A program made the position numbers and the translations under genes. A DNA stretch of 64,000 nt, taken from the NCBI RefSeq assembly GCF_018403265.1, contig NZ_BOSI01000001.1:1550001-1614000 (forward strand). The letters run 5' to 3'. The notes under the pieces were generated by a model. That model did no database searches, was not told the DNA's origin, and worked only from the letters and a program-made list of their open reading frames with translations. This stretch comes from Paenibacillus sp. J31TS4. GTDB taxonomy: Bacteria > Bacillota > Bacilli > Paenibacillales > NBRC-103111. Shown here in pieces: positions 50,191 through 59,751 of the stretch; the stretch's first letter is position 1, and every line of letters begins with the position of its first letter.

Positions 50191-50712
50191 ATGAACCGAA
50201 AGAGACTAGCACCACCGCACAAGGCCGCCCCGCCGACGCGTCTGCTGACGGGAGTGCTGGCGGCTCTGCTCACCGGTCTGCTGCTCGGCGCTTCCTCCGC
50301 GGCCGCCGATCCGGTGCTGCCCGTCCCTCTCCTGCCCGAGTCGTGCAGCCTGGCGCTGCAGCCGCTGGAGGGACTCAGCCTGCTGGCCGAAGGCGCCGCA
50401 GAGATCTACCAGGTGAGCCTGACGCCGAGCTTCCCGCGCACGAGCATCCGTATTGAGGCGTCCCATCTGCCGGCGCCCTCAAGCATTGGGCCGTTCGACC
50501 GGTACGAGGGCGTCGCCTACGCGCCCGACGAGATCAGCTGGCGGTTTCCGCTCGCGCCCGCTCCCGAAGCGGAGATTCCGACCTGGGCCGGGCGGATCGA
50601 CGAAGGGTCCGCCACGCGGCAGCAGGTGCGGATCGAAGTTCGGCCTTACAATTCGGCGACGAACGCCGCGGGGCCCGCCCTGCTCGCGAGCTCGACCGAA
50701 GCTTGCCGGTAG
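50191..50712 (+). CDS. Hypothetical secreted protein
   Basis: 173 residues. A basic, proline-containing N-terminus precedes a hydrophobic stretch LLTGVLAALLTGLLLGASSAAADP, a likely Sec signal peptide with cleavage after SSAAA. The mature part is about 130 residues with paired Cys (SCSLALQP near the start, ACR at the end) that could form a disulfide. No family recognised. ATG 50191 is best placed after AAAGGA. A Pho box-like pair sits 50-66 bp upstream, so it may be phosphate-regulated. High GC matches the housekeeping genes. Confidence 0.7.
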   Translation: MNRKRLAPPHKAAPPTRLLTGVLAALLTGLLLGASSAAADPVLPVPLLPESCSLALQPLEGLSLLAEGAAEIYQVSLTPSFPRTSIRIEASHLPAPSSIGPFDRYEGVAYAPDEISWRFPLAPAPEAEIPTWAGRIDEGSATRQQVRIEVRPYNSATNAAGPALLASSTEACR

Positions 50713-50786
50713 CGGTGCAGCACGGGACGGCTCCTGAGGCGGAGGCCGACCGCTTCATAGCGGCTGAGTCAGCGCCGGCTCACGCA

Positions 50787-50826
50787 AAAAAAGCCGGACT
50801 CTCGGGATGAGAGTCCGGCTTTTTTA
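50787..50826 (+). terminator. Bidirectional terminator
   Basis: AAGCCGGACTCTC/GAGAGTCCGGCTT with an A-run before and a T-run after, 75 bp past the secreted-protein gene. Confidence 0.9.
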
Positions 50827-50849
50827 TATGGTTTGGCTGGCCGCGAAGT

Positions 50850-51150
50850 GGCCCTCACGGCTCCTTCCGCTTCCGACGGAAGCATCCCCTCTCCACTTCC
50901 GGCGGAGCATCTCCTCCCGCCCCCTACACACTTCCGGCGGAGCATCCCCTCTCGGAAGAGCGGAGCGTCCGCCTTTGCTTTCGGGAATCATCCTCGATCT
51001 TCTAATCAAGGATTCCCGAAAGCAACAGCGGCTGGAGAGAGGGGATGCGGAGCCCGCAGCGGCTGGAGAGAGGGGATGCGGAGCCCGCAGCGGCTGGAGA
51101 GAGGGGATGCGGAGCCCCCAGTGGCTGGAGAGAGGAGAAACGGAGCCCGA
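50850..51150. repeat. Inverted and tandem repeat cluster downstream of fumarase
   Basis: A 31-bp unit (GGCTGGAGAGAGGGGATGCGG...) is repeated four times, starting at 51030, 51061, 51092 and 51123. Upstream, three CTTCCGNCGGA(A)GCATC pieces are inverted relatives. Between them is a perfect 15-bp inverted repeat TTGCTTTCGGGAATC (50975-50989) with its complement (51011-51025). No gene is credible here. The tandem part ends at the fumarase stop (51155). Confidence 0.85.
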
Positions 51151-51154
51151 GCTC

Positions 51155-52696
51155 CTATGCGAAGACCGGCTCTTTGTGAGCCGACAGCTTCTCAAGCGAA
51201 TGCTTCTCCACATCGGCGTGCAGGCTGTTGCCGTGCGAGTCCATCGTGACGATCGCCGCGAAGCCCTCGGTTTGCAGATGCCACATCGCTTCCGGAATGC
51301 CGAATTCCATGAAATCGACGCCCTCCACCTTTTTCAGGCACTTGGCATAATACTGTGCCGCGCCGCCGATGGCGTTCAGATACACAGCCCCGTGCTCGCC
51401 CAGCGCCTTGAGCGTCTTCGGTCCCATGCCGCCCTTGCCGATGACGGCGCGGATGCCGAATTTCTTCAGAATGTCGCCCTGATACGGCTCCTCGCGGATG
51501 CTGGTCGTCGGGCCGGCCGCCTTGACGGTCCATTCGCCGTTCTCGTCCTTCGCCATAACCGGCCCGCAGTGATAGATGACCGAGCCGTTCAGATCGACCG
51601 GAGAGTCATGGTCCATCAGGTACTTGTGCAGCGCGTCGCGGCCGGTATGCATGAGGCCGTTGATGATGACGACGTCGCCCACCTTCAGCTGGCGAACTTG
51701 CTCCTCGGTAATCGGCGTCGTCAGCACGACCTCGCGCCGCTCGCCCGGCTGGGCGGCTGCCGCCGACTGGTCCGCTTCGTCCTTCACGCTGATCTTGCCG
51801 TTGCCCTGGTACTGCCATTCCTTGATCTCGCCGGTCTGGCCGTCGAGGATGACGCCTTGGCGACGGTAAGCCCAGCAGTTATAAGCAACCGAGACGAAGA
51901 AGCTCGCCGGCAGCCGGTTCATAACGCCTACCTTGCAGCCGAGCAGCGTCACCTGGCCGCCGAAGCCCATCGTGCCGATGCCGAACTGGTTCGCCGTCTC
52001 GAGCACATACTCTTCGAGCTTGCGCAGATCTTCGTTCGGGTTCACATCGTTCACTTCGCGGAACAGCTGCTGCTTGGCCAGCTCGTACCCGGTTGTCCGG
52101 TCGCCGCCGATGCCCACGCCAATAAAGCCCGCGCTGCAGCCCTGTCCCTGGGCCTGGTAGACTGCGTGCAGGATGCACTTGCGGATGCCGTCAAGATCGC
52201 GTCCCGCTTTGCCGAGGCCCTCAAGCTCCATCGGCAGGCTGTACTGGATGTTCTTGTTCTCGCAGCCGCCGCCCTTCAGGATGAGCTTGATCTCCACATC
52301 GTCGCGCTCCCACTGCTCGAAGTGGATGACCGGGGTGCCCGGACCGAGGTTGTCCCCGCTGTTCGCGCCGGTCAGCGAATCCACCGAGTTCGGACGCAGC
52401 TTGGCGTCCTTGGTCGCCTGGCGGATCGCCTCGAGGATCTGCTTCTTCATCACAATCTGGTTGGCGCCGACCGGCGTATGCACGACGAACGTCGGCATGC
52501 CGGTATCCTGGCAAATCGGAGATACGTTGCACTCCGCCATTTCAATATTGTCAGCGATCGTCGACAGCGACAGCGCCGCGCGCGTCCCCTGGTCTTCTTT
52601 CTCGCGCGCCAGCTTCACAGCCTCCCGCACATCATTAGGCAAATTAGTCGACGTTTCGACGATCAGTTTGTAGACACTCTCCTGAAAATGCTGCAT
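51155..52696 (-). CDS. Fumarate hydratase, class I (iron-sulfur, fused alpha-beta)
   Basis: 513 residues. The N-terminal alpha part has CNVSPICQDTGMP and GGGCENKN, with the Cys ligands for a 4Fe-4S cluster, then GCSAGFIGVGIGGDRTTG. The C-terminal beta part starts near 340 (LKVGDVVIINGLMHTGRDALHKYL) and contains GPTTSIREEPY and GKGGMG. It interconverts fumarate and malate in the TCA cycle. The class is oxygen-sensitive and differs from the class II fumarase of Bacillus subtilis. It is divergent from a polysaccharide deacetylase gene and close to mdh, icd and citZ. Confidence 0.95.
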   Translation of the reverse strand: MQHFQESVYKLIVETSTNLPNDVREAVKLAREKEDQGTRAALSLSTIADNIEMAECNVSPICQDTGMPTFVVHTPVGANQIVMKKQILEAIRQATKDAKLRPNSVDSLTGANSGDNLGPGTPVIHFEQWERDDVEIKLILKGGGCENKNIQYSLPMELEGLGKAGRDLDGIRKCILHAVYQAQGQGCSAGFIGVGIGGDRTTGYELAKQQLFREVNDVNPNEDLRKLEEYVLETANQFGIGTMGFGGQVTLLGCKVGVMNRLPASFFVSVAYNCWAYRRQGVILDGQTGEIKEWQYQGNGKISVKDEADQSAAAAQPGERREVVLTTPITEEQVRQLKVGDVVIINGLMHTGRDALHKYLMDHDSPVDLNGSVIYHCGPVMAKDENGEWTVKAAGPTTSIREEPYQGDILKKFGIRAVIGKGGMGPKTLKALGEHGAVYLNAIGGAAQYYAKCLKKVEGVDFMEFGIPEAMWHLQTEGFAAIVTMDSHGNSLHADVEKHSLEKLSAHKEPVFA

Positions 52697-52864
52697 TTTC
52701 TAGGACTCCTCTCATTGTCATTCCGCCCTTGAACCCGTATAATTAGGACGTTGCTAGCAAACATTGCTAGATTCCTCCATGGGGAGAGTCGGATTTCCAC
52801 TCCTCATTATAGCATAGAACAAGCAGGACGAGGTATCCGGAAAGCTCAACCGAAAGGATCCATT

Positions 52865-54058
52865 ATGATTCGTATTCTTATCCGCAGCGCGCTGCTGGCC
52901 GTCATCGGCCTCACGCTGCTTATCTCCACTCTCAGCGCCTTCAAGCCCAAGGAGTATTACAGCGACCAGGTGGCGGTGCTGATGTACCACCATGTACACG
53001 ACACGGATGAGAGCTCGGGGACGATTACGTCCAAGCTCTTTCGCGACCAGCTGACCTATTTGACAGACAAGGGCTACAACTTTATCAGCCTGGCTGAATT
53101 CAAGCGGTTCCTCGGCGGCGCGCCCGTACCGGACAACGCCGTCCTGGTCACCTTCGACGACGGATATGAGAGCTTCTACAAGAACGCCTATCCCATCCTG
53201 AAGGAAAAAACCATTCCGGCTGTCAACTTCATCATCACCAAGGATTTGGCCGATCCGCAGGCCAGCTACATTCCTTCGCTGTCGCGAGACGAAATCCGGC
53301 AGATGACGAGCGAATTCTCCGGCATCGATGCCCAGTGCCACACGAACGACCTGCACGAGAAGACCGACGGCAAAGCCCGCATGACCAACAAGCTGAAGAC
53401 GGCAAACGGCACGCTGGAGACCGACGAGGAGTATCACCAGCGCATCGTGAACGACACCAAGGCATGCGTCGGAAGCCTTGACGGCCTGTACGACGCGCCG
53501 ATCGACTCGCTGGCGTATCCGTTCGGCATCTTCAACGAACAGGCCGCGCAATATGTCCAGGAAGGCGGCATCAAGTACGCCTTCACGATTCTGCCCAAGA
53601 TGGTCACCCGCGGCGCCAACCCGCTCAACCTTCCGCGGATCAACGCCGGCAGTCCGTACATCACGCCCGAGAGCCTGCACAATATGATCCTGCGGCGGGT
53701 CACCGTGACGAACCATCCGTACGAGAAGGTAAGCCTGCGTGACACGCTGGAGCAGATCGGCGGCGATTTGACCAAGGACCCGGCCGACGGCCGCCTGGTC
53801 ATCGAGTACAACGGCAGCAGCTGGAAGCTTGAGCCGAACAGCCGGACCGTTGAATCGAACGGCGAGACGTTCGAGATCGAGAGGCCGCTCAAGGTTTCCC
53901 ACAAGCGCACACAAATTTCGCTGACCGACCTGGAACGCATTTTGGGCGTAAGGATCAGCCTCGATCCCGTTACCAAGACGTTCACGACCCAGCTGCCGAC
54001 GCACAGCGAGATCGGCAGCGACAAGATGAGCCAACCCGCAAGCCGGTCCGGCCCCTAG
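52865..54058 (+). CDS. Polysaccharide deacetylase (NodB domain), membrane-anchored
   Basis: 397 residues. One N-terminal transmembrane helix (about 6-24) precedes a NodB domain. VLMYHHVHD and VLVTFDDGYESFY give the catalytic/metal Asp, and IDAQCHTNDLHE gives a metal-ligand His. The C-terminal ~110 residues (about 285-385) resemble copper amine oxidase N-like beta domains with WKLEPNSRTVESNGE. It probably deacetylates peptidoglycan or another N-acetylated glycan outside the cell. ATG 52865 has AAAGGA 7 nt upstream. It is 75 nt before the YfbR-like gene on the same strand. Confidence 0.92.
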   Translation: MIRILIRSALLAVIGLTLLISTLSAFKPKEYYSDQVAVLMYHHVHDTDESSGTITSKLFRDQLTYLTDKGYNFISLAEFKRFLGGAPVPDNAVLVTFDDGYESFYKNAYPILKEKTIPAVNFIITKDLADPQASYIPSLSRDEIRQMTSEFSGIDAQCHTNDLHEKTDGKARMTNKLKTANGTLETDEEYHQRIVNDTKACVGSLDGLYDAPIDSLAYPFGIFNEQAAQYVQEGGIKYAFTILPKMVTRGANPLNLPRINAGSPYITPESLHNMILRRVTVTNHPYEKVSLRDTLEQIGGDLTKDPADGRLVIEYNGSSWKLEPNSRTVESNGETFEIERPLKVSHKRTQISLTDLERILGVRISLDPVTKTFTTQLPTHSEIGSDKMSQPASRSGP

Positions 54059-54132
54059 CGCCGGCCGGTCTTTTTTTGTCCCTTACCGCCTTTTCTTGTC
54101 CCTCATCCACCGCCATAAAGGAGGCTGGCAGA

Positions 54133-54720
54133 ATGCACGCTCATTTCTTTGCCTATATGTATCGTCTCCGTTATATCGAAAGATGGAGCCTGATGCGCAA
54201 TACCGTCCGGGAAAGCGTGGCGGAGCATTCGTTCCACGTCGCTCTGCTTACCCATGCGCTCTGCACGATCGGCAACGAGGTGTTCGGCCGGTCGCTGCCC
54301 GTGGACCGCGCCGTCTCGATGGCGCTGTTCCATGACGCCACGGAGGTGTTCACCGGCGACATTCCGACCCCGGTCAAGCACCAGAACGCCGACATTCTGT
54401 CTGCGTTCCGGGAGATCGAGCGGCTTGCCGGGGACAGGCTGCAGGGGACGCTGCCCCCCGCGCTCCAATCGGCCTACGCTCCGCTTCTCTCGGACGCGGA
54501 CCCGGCCGATGCCGAGCTGCGGCGGATGATCAAGGCGGCCGATCTGCTCGACGCCTACATCAAATGCGCGACCGAGCTGTCGGCGGGCAATCGCGAGTTC
54601 GCCGTCGCCAAGACGCAGATCGGGCAGTCGCTCGCAGCGCTGGAATCGGACGAGGTCCGCTACTTTCTGGAGCATCTCGCTCCGAGCCTCGAGAAAACGC
54701 TGGACGAGCTGTCCGATTAG
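54133..54720 (+). CDS. HD-domain 5'-deoxynucleotidase (YfbR-like)
   Basis: 195 residues. YfbR-type HD motif: RESVAEHSFHVALLTHAL gives the first His, MALFHDATEVFTGDIPTPVK gives the HD pair, and a later Asp is in MIKAADLLDAYIKCA. It removes phosphate from deoxynucleoside 5'-monophosphates. AAAGGAGG lies 8 nt before ATG 54133. It probably forms a transcript with the deacetylase gene upstream and ends at a clear terminator. Confidence 0.92.
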   Translation: MHAHFFAYMYRLRYIERWSLMRNTVRESVAEHSFHVALLTHALCTIGNEVFGRSLPVDRAVSMALFHDATEVFTGDIPTPVKHQNADILSAFREIERLAGDRLQGTLPPALQSAYAPLLSDADPADAELRRMIKAADLLDAYIKCATELSAGNREFAVAKTQIGQSLAALESDEVRYFLEHLAPSLEKTLDELSD

Positions 54721-54737
54721 CGAGACAGGGCAGCAAT

Positions 54738-54776
54738 AAAAAGGGAAGGCCCCGGCTTCGCGGGTCCTTCCCTTTG
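54738..54776 (+). terminator. Terminator after YfbR-like gene
   Basis: AAAGGGAAGG...CCTTCCCTTT stem with an inner CCCG/CGGG helix. Confidence 0.85.
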
Positions 54777-54904
54777 CAATATCTCGAACGGCTGTTACGA
54801 GCGAGCCTCCCAGGGAAAAGCTTGGGTTCGATAAAGTCTTACTAAACGTTGTCTGTTCTTCCTTCCAGGTTCTGTCGGCGCCAAGCTCCTCTTCCTATTG
54901 GCAG

Positions 54905-55111
54905 CTAGACCAGCTCGGTCCGCGTCGGCTCCACCGCCGCTGCCGATGCCTGCCGCCATTCGGCAAACTGCACTTGGAGCTTGTCCCAATCGCTCATATT
55001 CACGGGCTGTCCCAGCTCGGCCTGCGCCTTCCGGAATGCCTCCCATTCCTGCAGGTCGGCCGAGAGGGTGCTCCCCGTGCGACCGGATCGGCAGGATACT
55101 ATCAAAGCCAT
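54905..55111 (-). CDS. Small conserved-looking hypothetical protein
   Basis: 68 residues with a Trp-containing helical segment (DLQEWEAFRKAQAELGQPV, then MSDWDKLQVQFAEWRQASAA). No domain recognised. GAGGTGAAAGG lies just before the ATG, which is the main support. It is upstream of nothing on its strand and convergent with the YfbR-like gene. A cytosolic helical protein is likely. Possibly a short regulatory or spore protein; unknown. Confidence 0.6.
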   Translation of the reverse strand: MALIVSCRSGRTGSTLSADLQEWEAFRKAQAELGQPVNMSDWDKLQVQFAEWRQASAAAVEPTRTELV

Positions 55112-55226
55112 AGCCTTTCACCTCATCGTTCGTGGTCTCCCGCTCAGCCGCTTTTGCAAGCCAGCCAGCTGGAGGGAGTTAAGTAATCTTTACCCCTTTA
55201 CGGTTCCCCGTGAAACGAGCCGGCAA

Positions 55227-55263
55227 CAAAAAAAGCTTCCCGTCCGAAAACGGGAAGCTTTTC
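55227..55263 (-). terminator. Terminator after mdh
   Basis: AAGCTTCCCGT/ACGGGAAGCTT stem with a CCGAAA loop and seven T on the minus strand, 42 bp after the stop. Confidence 0.9.
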
Positions 55264-55304
55264 GCTTATGAGGGGAACACAGCCGCGCTCCTCAGTCGAA
55301 CGCG

Positions 55305-56246
55305 TTAGCCTTGCACCACTTTGATGACTTGGCGAACCGATTCCGCCGATTTGTCGAGAGCGGCCTTCTCTTCGCCGGTCAGCTCGAGCTCGAACACCTT
55401 CTCGATGCCGCCGCCGCCGAGCAGCGTCGGGACGCCCATGAAGAGGTTGTCGTAGCCGTACTCGCCTTCGAGAAGGGCGATGGCGGGGAGAACCCGCTTC
55501 TTGTCCTTCACGATCGCTTCGGTCATCTGGACGAGCGAAGCCGCCGGCGCGTAGTAGGCCGAGCCGTTGCCGAGCAGGTTGACGATCTCGCCGCCGCCCG
55601 TGCGCGTGCGCTGAACGATAGCCTCGATGCGGTCGGCCGGGATAAGCTTCTCGATCGGGATGCCGCCGACGTTGGAGTAACGGACGAGCGGAACCATGTC
55701 GTCGCCGTGGCCGCCGAGCACGAAGCCGCGGACGTCTTCTACCGAGACGTTCAGCTCCTGCGCGATGAAGGTGCAGTAGCGGGCGGTATCGAGCACGCCG
55801 GACTGGCCGATGACACGGTTTTTCGGGAAGCCGAGCGTCTGGTAGGCCACGTAGGTCATCGCGTCAACCGGGTTGCTGAGGATGAGGACGATGGCCTCCG
55901 GCGCTACCTGCTTCACGTTCTCGCAGACGCTCTTCATGATACCGGCGTTGGTGTTCACGAGGTCGTCGCGGCTCATGCCGGGCTTGCGGGCGATCCCTGC
56001 GGTGATGATGACGATGTCCGAATCTTTGGCGTCTTCATAGCTGGAGGTGCCGATGATGGTGGCATCGAAGCCCTGAACCGGGCTTGCCTCCATCATGTCT
56101 AACGCTTTGCCCTTTGTAGGGTTTTCGAGCTGCGGAATGTCGATCAGCACGACGTCCCCGAGCTCTTTTTGAGCGAGCATAAGAGCGGTGGTTGCTCCGG
56201 TGAAGCCTGCACCGACGACCGTCAACTTTTTACGACGAATAGCCAT
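55305..56246 (-). CDS. mdh: Malate dehydrogenase
   Basis: 313 residues. The nucleotide site is [15 protein letters not shown], and the NAD-specific acidic residue is in VLIDIPQ. The substrate loop [16 protein letters not shown] has the malate-specific Arg, [12 protein letters not shown] and the catalytic-His block [13 protein letters not shown] follow. It oxidises malate to oxaloacetate in the TCA cycle. It lies downstream of icd with 105 nt between, in a citZ-icd-mdh order like Bacillus. Followed by a terminator. Confidence 0.97.
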   Translation of the reverse strand: MAIRRKKLTVVGAGFTGATTALMLAQKELGDVVLIDIPQLENPTKGKALDMMEASPVQGFDATIIGTSSYEDAKDSDIVIITAGIARKPGMSRDDLVNTNAGIMKSVCENVKQVAPEAIVLILSNPVDAMTYVAYQTLGFPKNRVIGQSGVLDTARYCTFIAQELNVSVEDVRGFVLGGHGDDMVPLVRYSNVGGIPIEKLIPADRIEAIVQRTRTGGGEIVNLLGNGSAYYAPAASLVQMTEAIVKDKKRVLPAIALLEGEYGYDNLFMGVPTLLGGGGIEKVFELELTGEEKAALDKSAESVRQVIKVVQG

Positions 56247-56351
56247 GATTGAACTTCCTCCTTGTATGTGTAGGTAGCCCGCATGCCGGTCGGCAATGGT
56301 ACGAAGGACACTGCCCGATGGGCAGCGTCCTTCTCACATAGCAGCGTCCGT

Positions 56352-57647
56352 TTACAGGTGCTTAATGATTTCGTCGGCGAATTCGGAGCACTTCACTTGA
56401 GTGGCCCCTTCCATCAGACGGGCGAAATCGTAAGTAACTGTTTTGTTGTTGATCGCAGTGCTCATCCCTTTGTAGATGAGGTCAGCCGCTTCCTGCCAGC
56501 CGAGGTGCTCGAGCATCATGACGCCGGACAGAATAACGGAGCCCGGGTTCACGACGTCCTTGTCCGCATACTTCGGAGCAGTACCGTGCGTAGCTTCGAA
56601 GATCGCGTGGCCGGTCACGTAGTTGATGTTGGCACCAGGTGCGATGCCGATGCCGCCGACTTGGGCAGCCAGTGCGTCGGACAGGTAGTCGCCGTTCAGG
56701 TTCAGCGTCGCGATGACGTCGAAGTCCGTCGGGCGCGTCAGCACTTGCTGCAGCGCGATGTCGGCGATGGCGTCCTTCACGATGATCTTGCCTGCGTCTT
56801 CGGCAACCTTTTGCGCTTGGTTCGCCGCATCGGCTCCTTGCTCTTCCTTGATGCGGTCGTATTGCGCCCAAGTGAAGACCTTGTCGCCGAACTCTTGCTC
56901 GGCCAGCTCATAGCCCCAGTTTTTGAACGCACCCTCGGTGTATTTCATGATGTTGCCCTTGTGCACGAGCGTTACGCTCTTGCGTCCATGCTTGATCGCG
57001 TATTCGATCGCTGCACGGATCAGGCGGGTCGAGCCTTCGCGGGAAACCGGCTTGATGCCGATACCGGACGTTTCCGGGAAGCGGATTTTGTTCACGCCCA
57101 TTTCGTTCTGCAGGAACTCGATCACTTTCTTCACTTCCGCAGAACCTTCCTGGTACTCGATGCCGGCATAGATGTCCTCTGTGTTCTCACGGAAGATAAC
57201 CATGTCGACGAGCTCCGGACGCTTAACCGGCGACGGAACGCCGTCGAAGTAGCGAACCGGACGCAGGCAGGTGTACAGGTCGAGCTCCTGGCGAAGCGCC
57301 ACGTTCAGGGAACGGATGCCGCCGCCTACCGGAGTGGTCAGCGGGCCTTTGATGGCGACGATGTACTCGCGGATGGCGGTCAGCGTGTCGCTCGGCAGCC
57401 AGTTGTTGAATTTATTGAAGGCTTTTTCGCCTGCGAACACTTCGTACCAGGCGATTTTCTTTTCGCCGTTGTAAGCTTTCTCGACAGCAGCATCCAGAAC
57501 GCGCTTGGATGCCTTCCAGATATCGCGGCCGGTGCCGTCGCCTTCGATGAACGGAATCACCGGGTTGTTAGGAACCTGAAGCGCGCTGTCCTTAATCGTA
57601 ATGCGCTCTCCCTCGGTCGGTTGTGCATATTGTTCGAATTGAGCCAT
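56352..57647 (-). CDS. icd: Isocitrate dehydrogenase (NADP+)
   Basis: 431 residues. Isocitrate-binding Ser is in [16 protein letters not shown], Arg residues are in [10 protein letters not shown], and the catalytic Tyr block is [16 protein letters not shown]. Metal ligands are in EQGADAANQ and [10 protein letters not shown], with [10 protein letters not shown] near the end. It decarboxylates isocitrate to 2-oxoglutarate. Length fits Bacillus-type NADP enzymes (~423). It is between citZ (197 nt upstream) and mdh, suggesting a joint transcript. Confidence 0.97.
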   Translation of the reverse strand: MAQFEQYAQPTEGERITIKDSALQVPNNPVIPFIEGDGTGRDIWKASKRVLDAAVEKAYNGEKKIAWYEVFAGEKAFNKFNNWLPSDTLTAIREYIVAIKGPLTTPVGGGIRSLNVALRQELDLYTCLRPVRYFDGVPSPVKRPELVDMVIFRENTEDIYAGIEYQEGSAEVKKVIEFLQNEMGVNKIRFPETSGIGIKPVSREGSTRLIRAAIEYAIKHGRKSVTLVHKGNIMKYTEGAFKNWGYELAEQEFGDKVFTWAQYDRIKEEQGADAANQAQKVAEDAGKIIVKDAIADIALQQVLTRPTDFDVIATLNLNGDYLSDALAAQVGGIGIAPGANINYVTGHAIFEATHGTAPKYADKDVVNPGSVILSGVMMLEHLGWQEAADLIYKGMSTAINNKTVTYDFARLMEGATQVKCSEFADEIIKHL

Positions 57648-57844
57648 GAATGAATCCTCCTCAATAGGGATTGGGATGCGGAAACCCGCATCGAATGCTA
57701 TATGGATCCGCGCAAGAGCAAACGGGAAGCCGGAAGACCGGACCCGTTTGGCGGCTGGGCGGCAGGCGGAGCCTCGTCCGGCGGCCGGGTGATACTCGGG
57801 CCGGACAGAGGGACGCGTATGGGCCGGGTTGTCCGGCAGCCGGA

Positions 57845-58957
57845 TTAACGCTTCTCGATCGGCACGTATGGAGCAGTAGCCGGACCGGTGTATTCGGCGC
57901 GAGGACGGATGAGACGGTTATTCTCATACTGCTCGAGAATATGGGCGGTCCATCCGGACATCCGGCTGATCGCGAAGATCGGTGTGAACAGGTCGCGCGG
58001 GATGCGGAGCGAAGTGTAGACGGAAGCGGAATAGAAGTCGACGTTCGGCTTCAGTCCCTTCTTGCTCGTCACGAGCTCTTCGATCTGGGTGGACATGTTG
58101 AACCAGTTCATGTTGCCCGTGATCTTGCCGAGCTCCTCGGACATCTTCATCAGATGCTTCGCGCGCGGGTCGCCGTTCTTGTAGACACGGTGGCCGAAGC
58201 CCATCAGCTTCTCCTTATTCTCGAGCTTGCGGTTGACGTAAGACTCGACATTGTCGGCCGTGCCGATTTCTTCGAGCATGGCCATAACCGCTTCGTTCGC
58301 GCCGCCGTGCAGCGGTCCCTTCAGGGCGCCGATGGCGGAAGTGATTCCCGAGTAAATGTCGGACAACGTCGCAACGGTTACGCGGGCCGCGAACGTAGAG
58401 GCGTTCAGCTCATGGTCGGCATGAAGCACGAGAGCCTTGTTCAATGCTTCTACCGCGATGTCCTCCGGCTGCTCGCCGGTCAGCATATAAAGGAAGTTAT
58501 GGGCAAGAGATACGCCGCTCTTCGGAGCGATCGGCTCTTTGCCTTCGCGAATGCGCGCAAAGGCAGCTACGATCGTGCCGACCTGCGCCTGCAGACGGAT
58601 CGCTTTGCGCACGTTCGCCTCCCTGCTCATCTCGTTAGCTTCCTTGTCGTACAGCGCCAGGCTCGAAATAGCGGTACGGAGTGCTGCCATCGAGTTGACG
58701 CCCTTCGGATACATCTTGAGCTGTTCGAGGATCTGGGAAGGAACTGCCGCGTTCTCCACGAGGTCCTTGTTCAGCTGATCGAGCTCGGATTGGGTCGGCA
58801 GCTTGCCGAACCACAGCAGGTAGACCACTTCTTCGAAGCTTGCCTGCTCCGCCAGATCATCGATGTTGATGCCGCGATATGTGAGTACACCGTCGATGAT
58901 CGAGCTGATCGAGGACGTTGTGGCGACGATTCCTTCCAAACCTTTGGTTGCCGTCAT
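57845..58957 (-). CDS. citZ: Citrate synthase
   Basis: 370 residues, type II dimeric form. The catalytic blocks are [13 protein letters not shown] (first His), [15 protein letters not shown] (second His), [15 protein letters not shown] (substrate Arg) and [10 protein letters not shown] (Asp). It condenses acetyl-CoA and oxaloacetate. AAAGGAGAG precedes the ATG. A CcpC-type dyad lies 36-50 bp upstream. First of citZ-icd-mdh. A paralogous methylcitrate synthase is the alternative, but the neighbours favour citrate synthase. Confidence 0.96.
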   Translation of the reverse strand: MTATKGLEGIVATTSSISSIIDGVLTYRGINIDDLAEQASFEEVVYLLWFGKLPTQSELDQLNKDLVENAAVPSQILEQLKMYPKGVNSMAALRTAISSLALYDKEANEMSREANVRKAIRLQAQVGTIVAAFARIREGKEPIAPKSGVSLAHNFLYMLTGEQPEDIAVEALNKALVLHADHELNASTFAARVTVATLSDIYSGITSAIGALKGPLHGGANEAVMAMLEEIGTADNVESYVNRKLENKEKLMGFGHRVYKNGDPRAKHLMKMSEELGKITGNMNWFNMSTQIEELVTSKKGLKPNVDFYSASVYTSLRIPRDLFTPIFAISRMSGWTAHILEQYENNRLIRPRAEYTGPATAPYVPIEKR

Positions 58958-58992
58958 CCTTCATCTCTCCTTTAACCTATAGTAAGCGAATT

Positions 58993-59007
58993 ATAAATAA
59001 CATTTAT
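58993..59007. promoter_or_regulatory. CcpC-like dyad before citZ
   Basis: ATAA-N7-TTAT, the dyad described for CcpC control of TCA-branch genes in Bacillus. It lies 36-50 bp before the citZ start. No CcpC gene is in the window. Confidence 0.5.
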
Positions 59008-59220
59008 CACTTTCCTCTGTTAATCTTAAAGGATTTTGTCGAAGAAGTGAACTCCGCTCTCATAAAACTTCATTATCGGCTCATAAAGCATTTTTCGCAC
59101 CAGAGGGGACTAGCGTATGTATCGACGCCGCCCCCCTAGAAGGTTTTGCCAAAGGGACGAAATTATTCTGGATTTCTGCAAATTTCCCCCAGAAAGGGAG
59201 CTTACACGCATCCTGTTGCT

Positions 59221-59282
59221 CTCGTCCCTTCACAAACTTGTCCGGCTTTCATCGGGCTCGTCCCTTCACAGACTTGTCCGGC
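59221..59282. repeat. Direct repeat CTCGTCCCTTCACA(A/G)ACTTGTCCGG, two copies
   Basis: Two 26-bp copies at 59221-59246 and 59257-59282 differ at one base, period 36. They lie in the gene-free stretch between citZ and fxsA (58958-59349), which otherwise holds only the citZ leader. Confidence 0.8.
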
Positions 59283-59349
59283 AGGTCGGCGGTTCTATCT
59301 CGAAGCTAGTTCGGTACGGAAGACCCTGCGTCCGTTTTCGACGCCCGCC

Positions 59350-59751
59350 TTAGCGGCGGATGAAGATTCTCGCCTGGCCGCGCTCGAACAGCCTGCGCAG
59401 CAGAAGCAGCAGCCAAGCTTTGGCCAGCGGCCGCGTAAAGGGCAGAACAAGGAAGAGACCGATCAGGTCGCTTAGGAAGCCCGGCACGATGAGCAGCACG
59501 CCTCCCGCGAACAGGCACATGCCGTCCAGCAAAGCCTGTCCCGGCATCTGCCCGCTCGCCCATTGGAGCTTCGCGAACTGCCAGGCTTTGCGGGCTTCCC
59601 GTTTCACGAGCAGCGCTCCGGCAAGGGCCGATACGAGCAGCAGCACCAAGGTCGGCCATCCGCCGATCCAGCGGCCGACCAGGTACAGCACGACGAGCTC
59701 AAGCGCCGGAAAGAGCAGAAGCAGCAGGGGCAGCCGTCCAATGCGCCTCAT
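59350..59751 (-). CDS. fxsA: FxsA family membrane protein
   Basis: 133 residues with four predicted transmembrane helices. FxsA signature: LFPALELVVLYLVGRWIGGWPTLVLLL, then a basic loop VKREARKAW and the GMCLFAGGVLLIVPGFLSDLIGL helix. FxsA in E. coli counters phage T7 exclusion by F; its general role is unknown. The start overlaps the stop of the upstream thioesterase gene by 4 nt (ATGA), so the two are translated together. Confidence 0.93.
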   Translation of the reverse strand: MRRIGRLPLLLLLFPALELVVLYLVGRWIGGWPTLVLLLVSALAGALLVKREARKAWQFAKLQWASGQMPGQALLDGMCLFAGGVLLIVPGFLSDLIGLFLVLPFTRPLAKAWLLLLLRRLFERGQARIFIRR

